A program made the position numbers and the translations under genes. Shown piece after piece: positions 50,266 through 60,610 of a stretch of 64,000 bases of DNA; positions within the stretch are counted from its first letter, which is position 1, and every line of letters starts with the position of its first letter. The DNA comes from Kudoa neothunni (Eukaryota > Cnidaria): the NCBI GenBank assembly GCA_964304625.1, contig OZ199838.1, forward strand, positions 682,001-746,000, written 5' to 3'. Below the pieces are notes generated by a model, which saw nothing but the letters and a program-made list of their open reading frames with translations, ran no database searches and had not been told where the DNA came from.

Positions 50266-50711
50266 ATGCAATTGTACTTATGAAATACTTTTCTGTTTTT
50301 CGTTATATTCTTATTGTATATAAATAAAATCAATTTTGCCAAGTATAATTAACTAAAGATTTTAAAATATTGATGAAATTCGTTTTAATAAGTTCAAATA
50401 TAAAATTAAAGTTATTTTGATCTTTATTATATTTCTCTATTTGGTTATCGTACGATATTATGTTTATATAATAATTTATTGAATAAATTATGTTTCTATA
50501 GTTTACTTATAATTAGCCACTAAGAATAAAAATGTACAACCGGAAAAATAATCAATAACTATAATGTGATGATATAATTTGAAAGAAAATGATTTCATAA
50601 AATATATAGAGATTTTTTAATGTTTATACAAAAATATTGTTTGTCTAACCATAATTACAATTATAGCGTGAAGTAGAGGACTACATTTATTTAAATTGGA
50701 AAACATTAAGA

Positions 50712-50879
50712 ATGTCATATAAAACTAATTCATCATATCATGAAGATATGGAGTCATCCTTATACAAGTATGCAAGCAGAAATTTTGAAACATCTCAGTT
50801 TTCAAACCGTTCATTATATTACGGGCTTCAACAATCTAATGCGAAACCTAATTTTAAATCGTATGACAGTAATTATTAA
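50712..50879 (+). CDS. Small unassigned frame downstream of gene B
   Basis: An ATG-started frame of 55 codons contains SSYHEDMESSLYKYASRNFE and SLYYGLQQSNAKPNFKSYDS, rich in Ser, Tyr and Asn. A GTAATT donor near its end suggests it may be a first exon, but no partner exon joins in phase. Further coding-like fragments continue to about 51700 (see next entry). Confidence 0.3.
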   Translation: MSYKTNSSYHEDMESSLYKYASRNFETSQFSNRSLYYGLQQSNAKPNFKSYDSNY

Positions 50880-50949
50880 TTTAATTGATGATAAAAACAA
50901 CGATTTAAAGTATCAATATAATATATAATATATATATACATTAGGATGA

Positions 50950-51710
50950 TCAAATTGAATACACAAAGAAGGATCTTATGAATTGGGTTCCTTTTACATG
51001 CACAAGAAATATCGTTAGATATGAAATTAAGAAGAATTTTATAACGATAAATTATCTGAATTGGCTGGTCCCCACTACTACAGACCTAGAATTTTGATTC
51101 TACTCCAAATTATACTTTTGATGGTTGCTAAAAATAATTAATGAAGTGGTTTGAATCCTAACAAAAATTATGATACATATGTATCAATTAAGAATTTCGT
51201 GAACCAAAATTTTCCACCTATCATTCTAATAAAAAATAATGTAATTTTTTATGGTATTATTTAAATAATGCCTAACTCAATATTTATTAGACCATTAAAA
51301 TAGACAATTATGGATTAAAATTCGATAATTATCCTAAATGTATGAATATTTCACTTCTTAAAAAAAGTATTCAAAAAGAAATTGAAGAGAGAAATCTTGA
51401 CTACATAGTAAATAAAATCAGAGTATCACCAGAATAGATTTAACGTTTATTATAGGATATTGTTCTCCCGAATTCATTTTTTCACCATTATTGAATATAT
51501 AGATGATATTATATTCAAAAACGCAAAAATAAATCACGTTTCACATTTATTCAAATGGAACAGGTAGTAGAAAAATTATATAATTATTGTCATAATTAAT
51601 TATATTACAGTTATGGTCTATAAGAGAGATATTTTGGTTTGTTCATCGTCAGTCAGAACTATTTTATTCAAAACAACAAAAGATAAAGAATAAACGGAAA
51701 ATCATCTAAA
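50950..51710 (+). other. Coding-like debris, unassigned
   Basis: Short open stretches in changing frames read SELAGPHYYRPR, GLNPNKNYDTYVSIKNF, NYGLKFDNYPKCMNIS and IREIFWFVHRQSELFYSK. They could be exons of an unrecognised gene with several tiny introns or a decayed duplicate. No phase-consistent chain was found. Confidence 0.2.
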
Positions 51711-52529
51711 ATCCTTTAAAATTTCAGTAAATAACAAATAATAATCTAACAGTTTTTAATAATTACTTAATCTCCTATGATAAGAAAATTATTTCAGAAG
51801 ACGATAAATTAATAATATGACTGTGGTTAAAAATATAGTTAGAAATTATTTTTGTGATTACATTGAATTTTACATTTCCCAAAATTTTGTTATTATTTTT
51901 TCTGTGTAGGTGAAAGAAACAAATCTGGTCAACTTATTCTTCATTATTGACATAGTAGAATTATTTTTGGGAGGATTATTAAATCAATCCTCACATATAT
52001 ATTTATATATATATATATATCATTTTGCTTTGGTTCGAATAATTTTGTAATAACACCCATGTCATATTTACACATACAACATTAAAAATTTTTAAAATAC
52101 GATTTTTTATGATTTAAAGTAACATAGATAACATCAGTTTTTAATAGCAGCCTCAATAATCATTCTGAGTACTAACGAATTCATTATATGTTGAATATTT
52201 TGTGATGTAAGAGTGTGGTTTACTAAAACATCATGAATATTATTTTTATTTAAGGTTGTTTATGATATGATATGTAAAAAAGAAATTGAAAATTAAGAAG
52301 AAAATAACAGGCGGTAAATCAAGAAAAAATTTTCAACCTAACATGAAGAGACACATGGCACCTGCTGTTAGGTTGAATAAACACAGATTTTTCTTTTTTA
52401 TCGATTACTTAATTTAACATTTAAATATTGTCACTTTTTTAATTTTATAAATATTCAAATTTATTAATATCCATCGAAAAACCTTTAAAATAGACTTTGT
52501 ATATTTAACAAGATAAACAATATTTTCCC
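51711..52529. other. Gene-free stretch with a (TA)n run
   Basis: A short TA repeat lies near 51995-52020. No gene supported. Confidence 0.45.
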
Positions 52530-53116
52530 TTAACCCTTTGACTCCCGAATTTAATTCAATGACTGAACTACTTTTTTTGTTCATTATGCTAAAATATGAA
52601 TAATTCTCAATTAAATATCTAAAAATTGAATAACTATATTCAAAAATTAAAAAGGTACACACATGGTGTCAAATAGCAACTTAGGGGCGTCGCTTATTTC
52701 AATTTGTAAGAATGCGCGTGAGTGGTCTTTTATGTTACTTTGTTTTTAACCAATTTTTATTACTTTTCCGCCATCATAAATGAGATATTAAATTATTTAT
52801 TATAATTCCAATAGTCGAAAAACTTTTTTTGTTTTTATTGAGGAAGAAATGGAAAATACACTTAATGCAAATATGATCAAATAATCTATCATTGAAGAAT
52901 CGGTTGAAATTGGTGAAAATTTCAAATATAATATCTTCAACTTGTTCAAGAATATCGGTTGTTTAATACCCTTGTTTATATAATTTTTCTCGTTCGATGT
53001 CTAATTTAAGCGATAATTACCAACGCCCTCATCACTAAACTTTATACGGATATAATATAATCATATTGACTACAGTTAGTGACCACTAATTTGCGATCTT
53101 CTCGGTGCCGGTGGTA

Positions 53117-53153
53117 ATTACGAATTAGACATAACTGACGTGTAATTCGTAAT
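53117..53153. other. Hairpin with 11-bp perfect stem
   Basis: ATTACGAATTA at 53117-53127 and TAATTCGTAAT at 53143-53153 pair perfectly around a 15-nt loop. It may be part of the surrounding TTAA element. Confidence 0.5.
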
Positions 53154-53364
53154 AGCTACGTATGCATGTGTGACAAAAAAACCAATGAAAACTTTACATT
53201 ATTTATTTAATTTTTATGACCTTCGAAAATTATCTGTTATTTTGGCTTGTATTTGAGTTGCTCAATATACTCAAACACATAAGACTATAGTCTAGTTTAA
53301 CCAATTCATCACATACAGATTAACGAGCACCTTTCAAATATATTTTCATATTTTCGAAAAACAT

Positions 53365-53553
53365 TTGAGCATTTTTAGAGAGGAATTTAAGATCATTCAT
53401 TCTGAAATATTGCGTCATTTAGTTCAAACCGAAAAAAATAATAAAGCATTCCTTTGGCGCGCAAAAAATAATTGCTATAATGGAAATAATATTATTAAGA
53501 ATTTTTGGGTTTCATCTGATGTATGTAAAACAATTTGTTTTAAAGAAAAATAG
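53365..53553 (+). CDS. Kunitz-like C-terminal half domain
   Basis: The frame ends AFLWRAKNNCYNGNNIIKNF followed by WVSSDVCKTIC and a short basic tail to a stop. The N-G-N-N-x-x-x-N-F...S-S-x-V-C-x-x-x-C spacing fits the last third of a Kunitz domain, including the final two cysteines, but the first half of the domain is missing. It lies inside a TTAA-flanked element. It could be the last exon of a gene whose other exons are unrecognised, or a captured fragment. Confidence 0.4.
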   Translation: MSIFREEFKIIHSEILRHLVQTEKNNKAFLWRAKNNCYNGNNIIKNFWVSSDVCKTICFKEK

Positions 53554-53565
53554 CCAGGTTTTTAA

Positions 53566-53847
53566 TCACTTACTAAATGTTAATTCATAGAATTGTGCGG
53601 TCTCATTGACGGTGTATATTTGACCCTCCCTATAATTTTCATTTGTTTTAAAAAATTTGAGTGCTCCAATCCGTAATAATTCCGATGGATGCAGTGCTAG
53701 TCTAGCCTCGCCATTGAAACTGACTTTTTTTAAGATAAACCTATTTCTAAAGCCACGAAACAATCCATAACAAACATTTTTTAGATCTTCATTAGAAGCA
53801 TCGATCTCATTTTTTTTATTAAATATTTCGTTAAAAATCGACCTCAT
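53566..53847 (-). CDS. Unassigned 93-residue open frame
   Basis: The minus strand has an ATG-started frame (MRSIFNEIFNKKNEIDASNE...) with NVCYGLFRGFRNRFILKKVS, then FNGEARLALHPSELLRIGAL. It is mixed and protein-like with no signal peptide or transmembrane segment. A further open stretch continues upstream on the same strand to about 54050 (FEIGYISTLNGILVNRAQIK), and another minus frame lies at 54420-54220. The family is not recognised; it lies within the TTAA-flanked element and could be its own gene. Confidence 0.35.
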   Translation of the reverse strand: MRSIFNEIFNKKNEIDASNEDLKNVCYGLFRGFRNRFILKKVSFNGEARLALHPSELLRIGALKFFKTNENYREGQIYTVNETAQFYELTFSK

Positions 53848-54219
53848 CCAAACGAACTACTCATACACGTTGATAAATGTCTCCATCTTTTCCTGTTCGC
53901 ACTGATCTTCGTTTAACTAAAAGCAAATGAATTTCAAATGCCTGTTTAATTTGAGCCCTATTAACTAAAATGCCATTTAAAGTTGATATATAACCTATTT
54001 CGAAGTGTTTAATAATTCCCGCCTTTCTATGTAACAGTGGAAAACTATCATAATATTAAATTATAGCATATTTCTCTTGAATCGTTATAAATATCTTAAT
54101 CCTTTTTTCGGGCATTTAGAAATAATTGCGATTTATCGGTTATTAAACACATTTAAAACATTTTGTTTCACCAAATAAAAAAATAATTCTTACATTTAAT
54201 TAAGTATATATAATAAATG

Positions 54220-54420
54220 TTATTTCATAAATTTCACCGATGGATAAAGTTTTAAATCAATGTTACGAATGTACGGCCACCTTCTATATACGATATACAA
54301 TCCGATTCCTCCCAAACGTCTGATTTGTCCGAAACTGATAATAGTATGATTTTTTAAAAGACCATTCGATTTATTTATTTCTCTATTCCAGTCAGAATCT
54401 ATTCTAAGGAATATAAACAT
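54220..54420 (-). CDS. Unassigned 66-residue open frame
   Basis: The minus-strand frame starts MFIFLRIDSDWNREINKSNG and contains IRRLGGIGLYIVYRRWPYI. It may be an upstream exon of the frame at 53847-53566, but I found no phase-consistent junction. Function unknown. Confidence 0.3.
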   Translation of the reverse strand: MFIFLRIDSDWNREINKSNGLLKNHTIISFGQIRRLGGIGLYIVYRRWPYIRNIDLKLYPSVKFMK

Positions 54421-54438
54421 ATTTCACTCGAGGACCAG

Positions 54439-54458
54439 ACGCTGCCGTATGGCAGCGT
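54439..54458. other. G+C-rich hairpin
   Basis: ACGCTGCC and GGCAGCGT form a perfect 8-bp stem with a GTAT loop, striking in this A+T-rich context. It lies just upstream (minus strand) of the frame at 54420. Confidence 0.55.
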
Positions 54459-54854
54459 TCGCATACCCAGGGGCTCAATTTTACCAAAGGGCATCCAAGG
54501 TTAATCTGTCCCTAAAGCACTTATGTCAAAATTATTTTCTTCTTAGATTCAAACTTTGAATAATCCTTTTAAATAGTATATGTGTATAATTGTAAATTCA
54601 CTGAAACCCCAAAATTCCAAGTTCAATTTCTGGATACTTTTAGTCTTTTTTATACTTCCCCTAGAGTTAGATATTCCTTTGTGTTTCTCATGATATTATA
54701 CAAATCAATTTTGAAAATTCATTTTTATTAAATTGAATAAACATTAACTATATTATTACAATAAAAATAGATTTAAAAAATGTAATTTAATTGTTAAAAT
54801 ACTCACAAAATAAAAATGTTGCCATTTGGAAACTCTGGGCTTCAAACGGGTTAA

Positions 54855-56398
54855 ATATAATGTAGGCTTTTTTATATATTAAAATGCTAACCATTAAATT
54901 GTTTTTTATTAAATTTTTTTATAAACATTGTTTATTAATATTAGCTGATTTAAGTCCATTATAATGAAAATTTATTTAGCTAAAAAAATAAACAAGACCA
55001 ATAATTCATGATTTTTAATATCTAATAAACTTATTATAAAACTTAATTGTTTAAATTTTATAATAAAAAGTATTTAATTAAAATATCACTTTTGTTACAC
55101 GAATAAATGGTACTAAAGTTATTCTGATGCTAAATAATATCTAACGGTATATTTTTTTGATTTTATTATTTATCGTTATAGATTTATATATTGCAAAAAT
55201 TTTTGCTTCAAACTTATTAAGAATTTGAAAATTATAAATGCATTTTACGTTATAACTACTGAAAAACTGTAACTCGAAGTTTTAGAGCATTTGATAATAA
55301 TTCCATAATTGAAATTATTTTATTGATGGATATATTTATTAACTTAACACATAAAAAATTATCTAATTAGATAATTCTATCTTTAATATAAAGTTACATC
55401 TTTTTTAATTTATAAATCTTTTGGAAATATATAAAAATTTTATACCCACGGAATATTTATTTAGATATTTTATTTTTTAGGTAATCTATATTATACGTTG
55501 TCGTTAACTCGTTATTTTTATTATTTTTATATATTAATTTAATTATATAAATTTTCTTCACAAAATTTTTTCTATTTTGAATTAAGTCCTAATTTTATCA
55601 ATCTAATATATTATTATTACTTTTGTAATCATACAATGATCATGTTTTATTAAATTAATATATAATTTAACATATACATACATGCATTTTTGTAATGATT
55701 AAAATTAATCGTTTAAAACGATATTTATAGTTTTATATTATTATGGAAATATTCGGAAAATTCATTTGATAATTATATCCAAATATTAAAAAAATATTCG
55801 TTTTATCCTTTAAATTCCATTATTACTTTTACAGAGAGGGTTCTATTATATTTTTTGGTACGAACCTGCATCGAACATAAAGTATGGAATGAGTGATTCT
55901 GAAACGTTTACAATCAAGTTGTGATAATCGATCGTAGGACGATAATACATCTCTAAAAACTGTGTATATAGTAATTATTTAATTCTAAATAATTTAAATC
56001 ATCGTTTCAGAATTTCATTTTTTTAATAGAAGTATCGAAATATTTCAAGCGAACTTAATTTTGCCATCCCATTCACATAGTACTAACACCAATATCTAAA
56101 AACCTTCAATATGTTTTCCATATTTTCTCATTCTAAAAAACTACTGTACTTAAAATGTGAATATATTAACCGTTTGCTATTCGATGAATTATCTAAAACA
56201 TTGATCTCTTATGATTCATGCTGAACTCTATTCATTCGTTAAATTTCTATAAATATAATAAGTCACAACGAAAAAAATATACTGATTAATTTTTTTATTG
56301 TTAGTGGAGAAAAACTTATTTGGTAAGTTTAAATTCCATATTAAAGCGAGAAACAAAATAATTCAATCTTCCGTGAACCAAATGAAAACCGTTTCTCG
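54855..56398. other. Gene-free A+T-rich stretch
   Basis: No supported feature in 1.5 kb. Confidence 0.5.
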
Positions 56399-56465
56399 TT
56401 AACCCGCGAAGGACCGACATAAAAAAATTTCGCAAGAAACCAACTGGGGTCATTTGTGACCCCAG
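56399..56465 (+). mobile_element. Solo TTAA-type element end with strong hairpin
   Basis: TTAA (56399-56402) is followed by CCCGCGAAGGACCGAC and then CTGGGGTCA (56444-56452) pairing perfectly with TGACCCCAG (56457-56465) around a four-base loop. TTAACCC plus a subterminal GGGGTCA palindrome is a layout I associate with piggyBac-type element ends. No matching opposite end was located to the right. Confidence 0.45.
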
Positions 56466-57844
56466 GAGTTATTCATTTTTTCAAACAGCTACAATCATTG
56501 ACTCCTTCTGGTTATTATAATTATTATGAATATCTATTAAAAATTGGGTGATAGGATTTCTACCGCTGCTGAGTTGTTATTAAATTCTTAAATCGTTCCA
56601 TAAACAACCATAATCCATGTTAATTGTATATTAATGAATATAGTCTTAATTAGATAGATACCATTATCTGGGAACATTTTCAAGGGGTGAACGATAATAG
56701 TAGAATATCTAATTGAGTATTAATGTGAATTTTAAGATTTTGTGGAAAGGAACCCACACATTGATGATTACAATCTCCAGTGTTTCTCGATAATACGTAT
56801 ACACAACTGCAGATTATGATTTTATTTTAGTTTATTAAATAGGGCGCTCTTTCCCAATTAACATGTAATTAATCAGATGTGGAGACTATACAACATATAT
56901 TTAATAAAAATCAATATATTTTAAAGCTGATGACGGATTTGTTGTCTCCCTATTTTGATTTAGAGTAGGAATTCGATGGATGCCTTCCTGCATTACATTG
57001 TTCGTTGAAAACTCTTCTAGAGGATAATATCCGGATAGTACCCATAGTTGAACGGAATCTATCAGTATGAAATCACAAAATGGATACATTAAGCTTCTAA
57101 TAACTCTCAAACATTTTTATTCAAAATTAATGTCATTACCTATCTTTATAATATTTATTGTTTTAAGATAAATTTAAAATAACTACATTTAAAAGAAAAA
57201 TCGAGAATATCACATACTAAAAGTAAAATATTTAAATCAATAAATGAACTCTTTTCTTCATAACTTTATAACCATCATTCACAGACTCTAATTATGGAAT
57301 ACCAAATTTATGAGCCATATCATTTACTCTAATACACGAAATAACGTCAAAAAATCGATATTGGTATCAAAAATGACCTCAATTGGTTCGACGAAGGTTA
57401 AAGCAACTTTTCAAGAGGTTGATAAAAATAATTGTACATACCATATTAATAATTAATTTTAGGAAAAATTTATAAAATATTTAAACATCACGAAACAATT
57501 ATTTGAAAAATTTAAATATTAAACTAGGGGTGCCAAATGAAAACATTGAGTTAAAATGATTAGGATCGTATGGTACTGTGATTACGTCCTACAGATTTTA
57601 TAGACTTAATTCGCTAAATTTAGTATTCAAAAATTAAATTAAATTCAATAACAGTAAGGAAACAATTTCATGCACTTGTATGCGAAAGAATTTCAGAAAA
57701 AAATTGACATATAGTTATGATTAATTTGCGCTTAAAAGGTCCAGTTATCCATATAATAAATTTTAAAGGATAATTAAAAAAACGAGAAACGCGTTAACAG
57801 CAAAAATCTAATTTCAACAATATATGAAATACTCCCCTTGTTGC
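56466..57844. other. Stretch with one weak minus-strand frame
   Basis: A minus frame at 57110-56901 without an ATG reads LIDSVQLWVLSGYYPLEEFS, then TNNVMQEGIHRIP, and is protein-like but unassignable. Otherwise A+T-rich DNA, some of which may be the 3' part of the Tigger relic. Confidence 0.3.
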
Positions 57845-58155
57845 TATTGATAGAATAAGGCAGTTTCGTCTACGTTGAAAATAAAACTTTTAGAGTATCT
57901 TTTAAAAAAATGTTTTGATTTTATTTATCCACTCTGAAATAGTTTCAGCCGTAGAATCAACAAATTAATTAATAATATTTGATTTTTAAATGTTGGCTTT
58001 TTTTTAAACAACAAAACCCTCCACGAATTGTGCATAACGGTAGAACCTTTTTCTTTGGCTAATTGATTTCTCTCGATGATTATCGTGGCAACGCTTACCA
58101 CAATCTTTTTGCTTCATTTCCTCCCGAACCACTCGTATACATCTTCATCAACTGA
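57845..58155 (-). mobile_element. Tigger/pogo-type transposase relic
   Basis: Reading the minus strand from 58155: DVYEWF, then RNQLAKEKGSTVMHNSWRVL (the Tc5/CENP-B-type second helix-turn-helix, normally A-x-E-L-G...F-x-A-S-N-G-W-L), FVDSTAETISEWINKIKTFF, and FNVDETALFYQ at 57882-57848, which carries the first catalytic Asp of the D-E-T-x-L-F motif. Stops and frame breaks separate the parts. This is a second relic of the superfamily also seen at 18.8-19.1 kb; unlike that one its D-E-T motif is intact. Confidence 0.65.
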
Positions 58156-60003
58156 ATTAAATTATTCTGCATACAAATAATTTCTATTTTTAGATTCTAA
58201 ATACATTTATATGTTTTGATTATGTTATTTTTCATCTATAGGATGCCATTAGGAGTCGAGATAATAAATATTTTATAACGTGATACAGTGGCAGTTTTGG
58301 AGTCATTAGATTGGAGACTTTCTTAGTAATAATAATATTGCCTTAACTGAATAATAAACAAAAAGTACCCCAAATAAAGTGCGTCAAGTTGGACAATCAT
58401 GTGAATTTTAGTTTCGTTATTTCGATACTTCTTAAAATAATTATTGTGAATATTTCGATAGACATTATGAAGGTTACCTCCTTGCAATTTTTGGGTAATT
58501 ATTGGCAACCATAACCAGTTTAATAAAGTGTCTTTCTGGTGACTTAGTACATATATATTATAATAAACATAATATATAAACAATGACCAATCAATATTCT
58601 AAATAAATAAGTTTATAAAAAGTACGTGACATTGATTTCTTACTTTAGTAGTGTATTATTTTACGTTATCTAATTATTTTATCAATTTATTGCAATATTA
58701 ACACGATTCTAGGTTACTTACAATATATTTAATTAATGTTTTTGCCGGAAAAAAGGTATATATTTAAAATTAATAATTGATAATTCTAATCTATTCACAT
58801 ATATTATTTTATATACCTTTCTAATATTATACCAATTTTAATTTGGTTCATAGTAAAATTAAAATTATGATACAAAGTGTTTTAAAATTATTTCCTGTTT
58901 AGGTAAATTACAGGTTACTGTATATATATGAATATTTTTATGAAATTTATTTTTGGAAACAATTTCAAAAATATTTTGGATACATTTGTTGCTTTTTCTC
59001 TTTCTTATTTATATGTTAATTGGGTAAATCGTGAGAGACTGTTCATCAGGATTTACATATAATAAATAATTTTTTTCAGTCAGTGGCCATTATAATAGAA
59101 GATTAGCAAACAATCCAAGTTAGTTCATTATCTTTAAAATTGAAGGGAAATCAAGAGTAATATGATTTAATTGATACATATATTTATTATATTAAAAAAA
59201 TTGAAACGAATTTAATTAACATCAATTCAGTATTTATTTTCCATGATTTCTTATGTCATTATTATTTTACAAGGATTAATGTGAACGTTTAAACCATAAT
59301 TGACACTTATATGTGATAAAAAGTGCTAAGCAGTTACTGTATATCATATAGGATAAAATTTGTGGTAAATATGTTGATTATTAAATTAAAGTAATCATTA
59401 ACTATAAATTATTGTTGAACAAATACGGTCTAAGATTGATTTTCAAATTACAACAATTGTTAAATGTTTAAAATATTGCTTCTTATCTTTTTAAATGATC
59501 GATAACATACGGAGATTACTATCATTAGTGTGAGATATTACTCAAAGTATATACTTACAATATAATCTATTTTCAGTGATTGAGGATGATGCTTTTTTAA
59601 TCTTATTGATCCAAATTGTTTTTATATACAGTATATTAAGGACATAGCATTAATCATTGTAAAATTATTAATTAAATTTAAAATAGTGAAGGTATTATGA
59701 CCATCTTATAATGTTAAAATAAATATTTCTGTGATGAAATATATTAAAAATACACTCGAAACCCCTTAAAAAACTATTCGATGATATCGGCATTTAAGAT
59801 TAATAGGTTATTTATCTATTAGGTTTTCTATTTATATAATTTTTATTTATTACTTGGGAAACTAATTACTTCATAATGGAAAAAAGATAATATAAACGCA
59901 TTAGATCATCCGATGTATTATTAATGATGAATATTGTCTTAATCTAATACCATCCAAAAAAGCTCTAATCACTAGTCTCAAAGTTGGATCTGAATTGAGG
60001 AAA
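58156..60003. other. Mostly gene-free stretch
   Basis: A minus frame at 58583-58323 (contains LLNWLWLPIITQKLQGGNL) is weakly protein-like and unassigned. The rest shows nothing supported. Confidence 0.35.
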
Positions 60004-60610
60004 ATGATATTTCTTATAATATTTATCATATTAACTCATAACATGCATAAAAATGATTGTTTTGATAGAGGACATATGGTATGACCGTTTTGAGTTCAAA
60101 AAAGGTATTAAGGTGTGTAGCAAATAGTGCTGAAGATTCAAGATGACTCAACCGATATTTACATTTTCAAATGTAAACATCAGATGGAATTCATCACTCA
60201 AGACCGTTGCTCTTTGTTAAAATATGATCAGTGTAAAGACGATTCTTTTGAAGGTTATCATAAAAATTATTCGCACAATAATTACTGGCTCAAATTAGAT
60301 TACGAATCTAAGAATATTTTTCAAATGGAAGATCTATGTGTGAAACGATTGCTTGAACTCAATACTTCGTTTTACGAAATATTCGTCAATGTAGTAATAT
60401 CAGCACACTTAAAGAATACCGGGTATTTTTCTTTTCAACCTTTCAAACGCATCGACCACATACTTGTTTTATTAATTAAATTTAATTTAATGTTCATGTT
60501 TAATCCTTACGCGACGGATAGTGTATTTTAGGAACGCCAATTATATTATTTTTGGAAATCTCTATTTTTACATTTTTATTTTCTATATAGTTTTCCATGT
60601 AATGTTTTAA
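60004..60610 (+). CDS. Gene A, copy 2: small signal-peptide protein with hydrophobic tail
   Basis: Exon 1, 60004-60078, encodes a signal peptide (MIFLIIFIILTHN). A 42-nt phase-0 intron leads to exon 2 at 60121, which holds FKCKHQMEFITQDRCSLLKY and IFQMEDLCVKRLLELNTSF. A GTATTT donor after 60422 sits at the same position and phase as in copy 1, and an acceptor ending at 60531 leads to a hydrophobic exon (60532-60610, FGNLYFYIFIFYIVF), giving about 151 residues. If that last intron is not removed, the frame stops at 60531 with a different tail. The cysteine order C..RC..C..EDLC and the motif match gene A at 47310. Predicted small surface or secreted protein; function unknown. Confidence 0.65.

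Larger units (their letters stand above)
52530..54854. mobile_element. TTAA-flanked (piggyBac-type) element carrying unrelated-looking frames
   Basis: The left end TTAACCCTTTGACTCCCGAA and the inverted right end TTAACCCGTTTGAAGCCC each start with TTAA and share TTAACCC.TTTGA..CCC. The left about 130 bp matches the end of the element at 24956-25869 in inverted orientation, so the two are kin. No piggyBac transposase was seen inside. Instead the 2.3-kb interior holds a Kunitz-like fragment (53365-53553) and two minus-strand frames. It could be a composite element or simply two solo ends enclosing host DNA. Confidence 0.5.

Noticed and set aside
51480-51560. YIDDI motif in a plus-strand frame, reminiscent of a reverse transcriptase active site
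   Set aside because: No other reverse-transcriptase block is present on either side and the frame is short; a chance match is more likely.
25910-53700. Shared HPSQLLRI / HPSELLRI strings near 26040 (+) and 53700 (-)
   Set aside because: The similarity does not extend beyond about eight residues, so it is probably coincidence.
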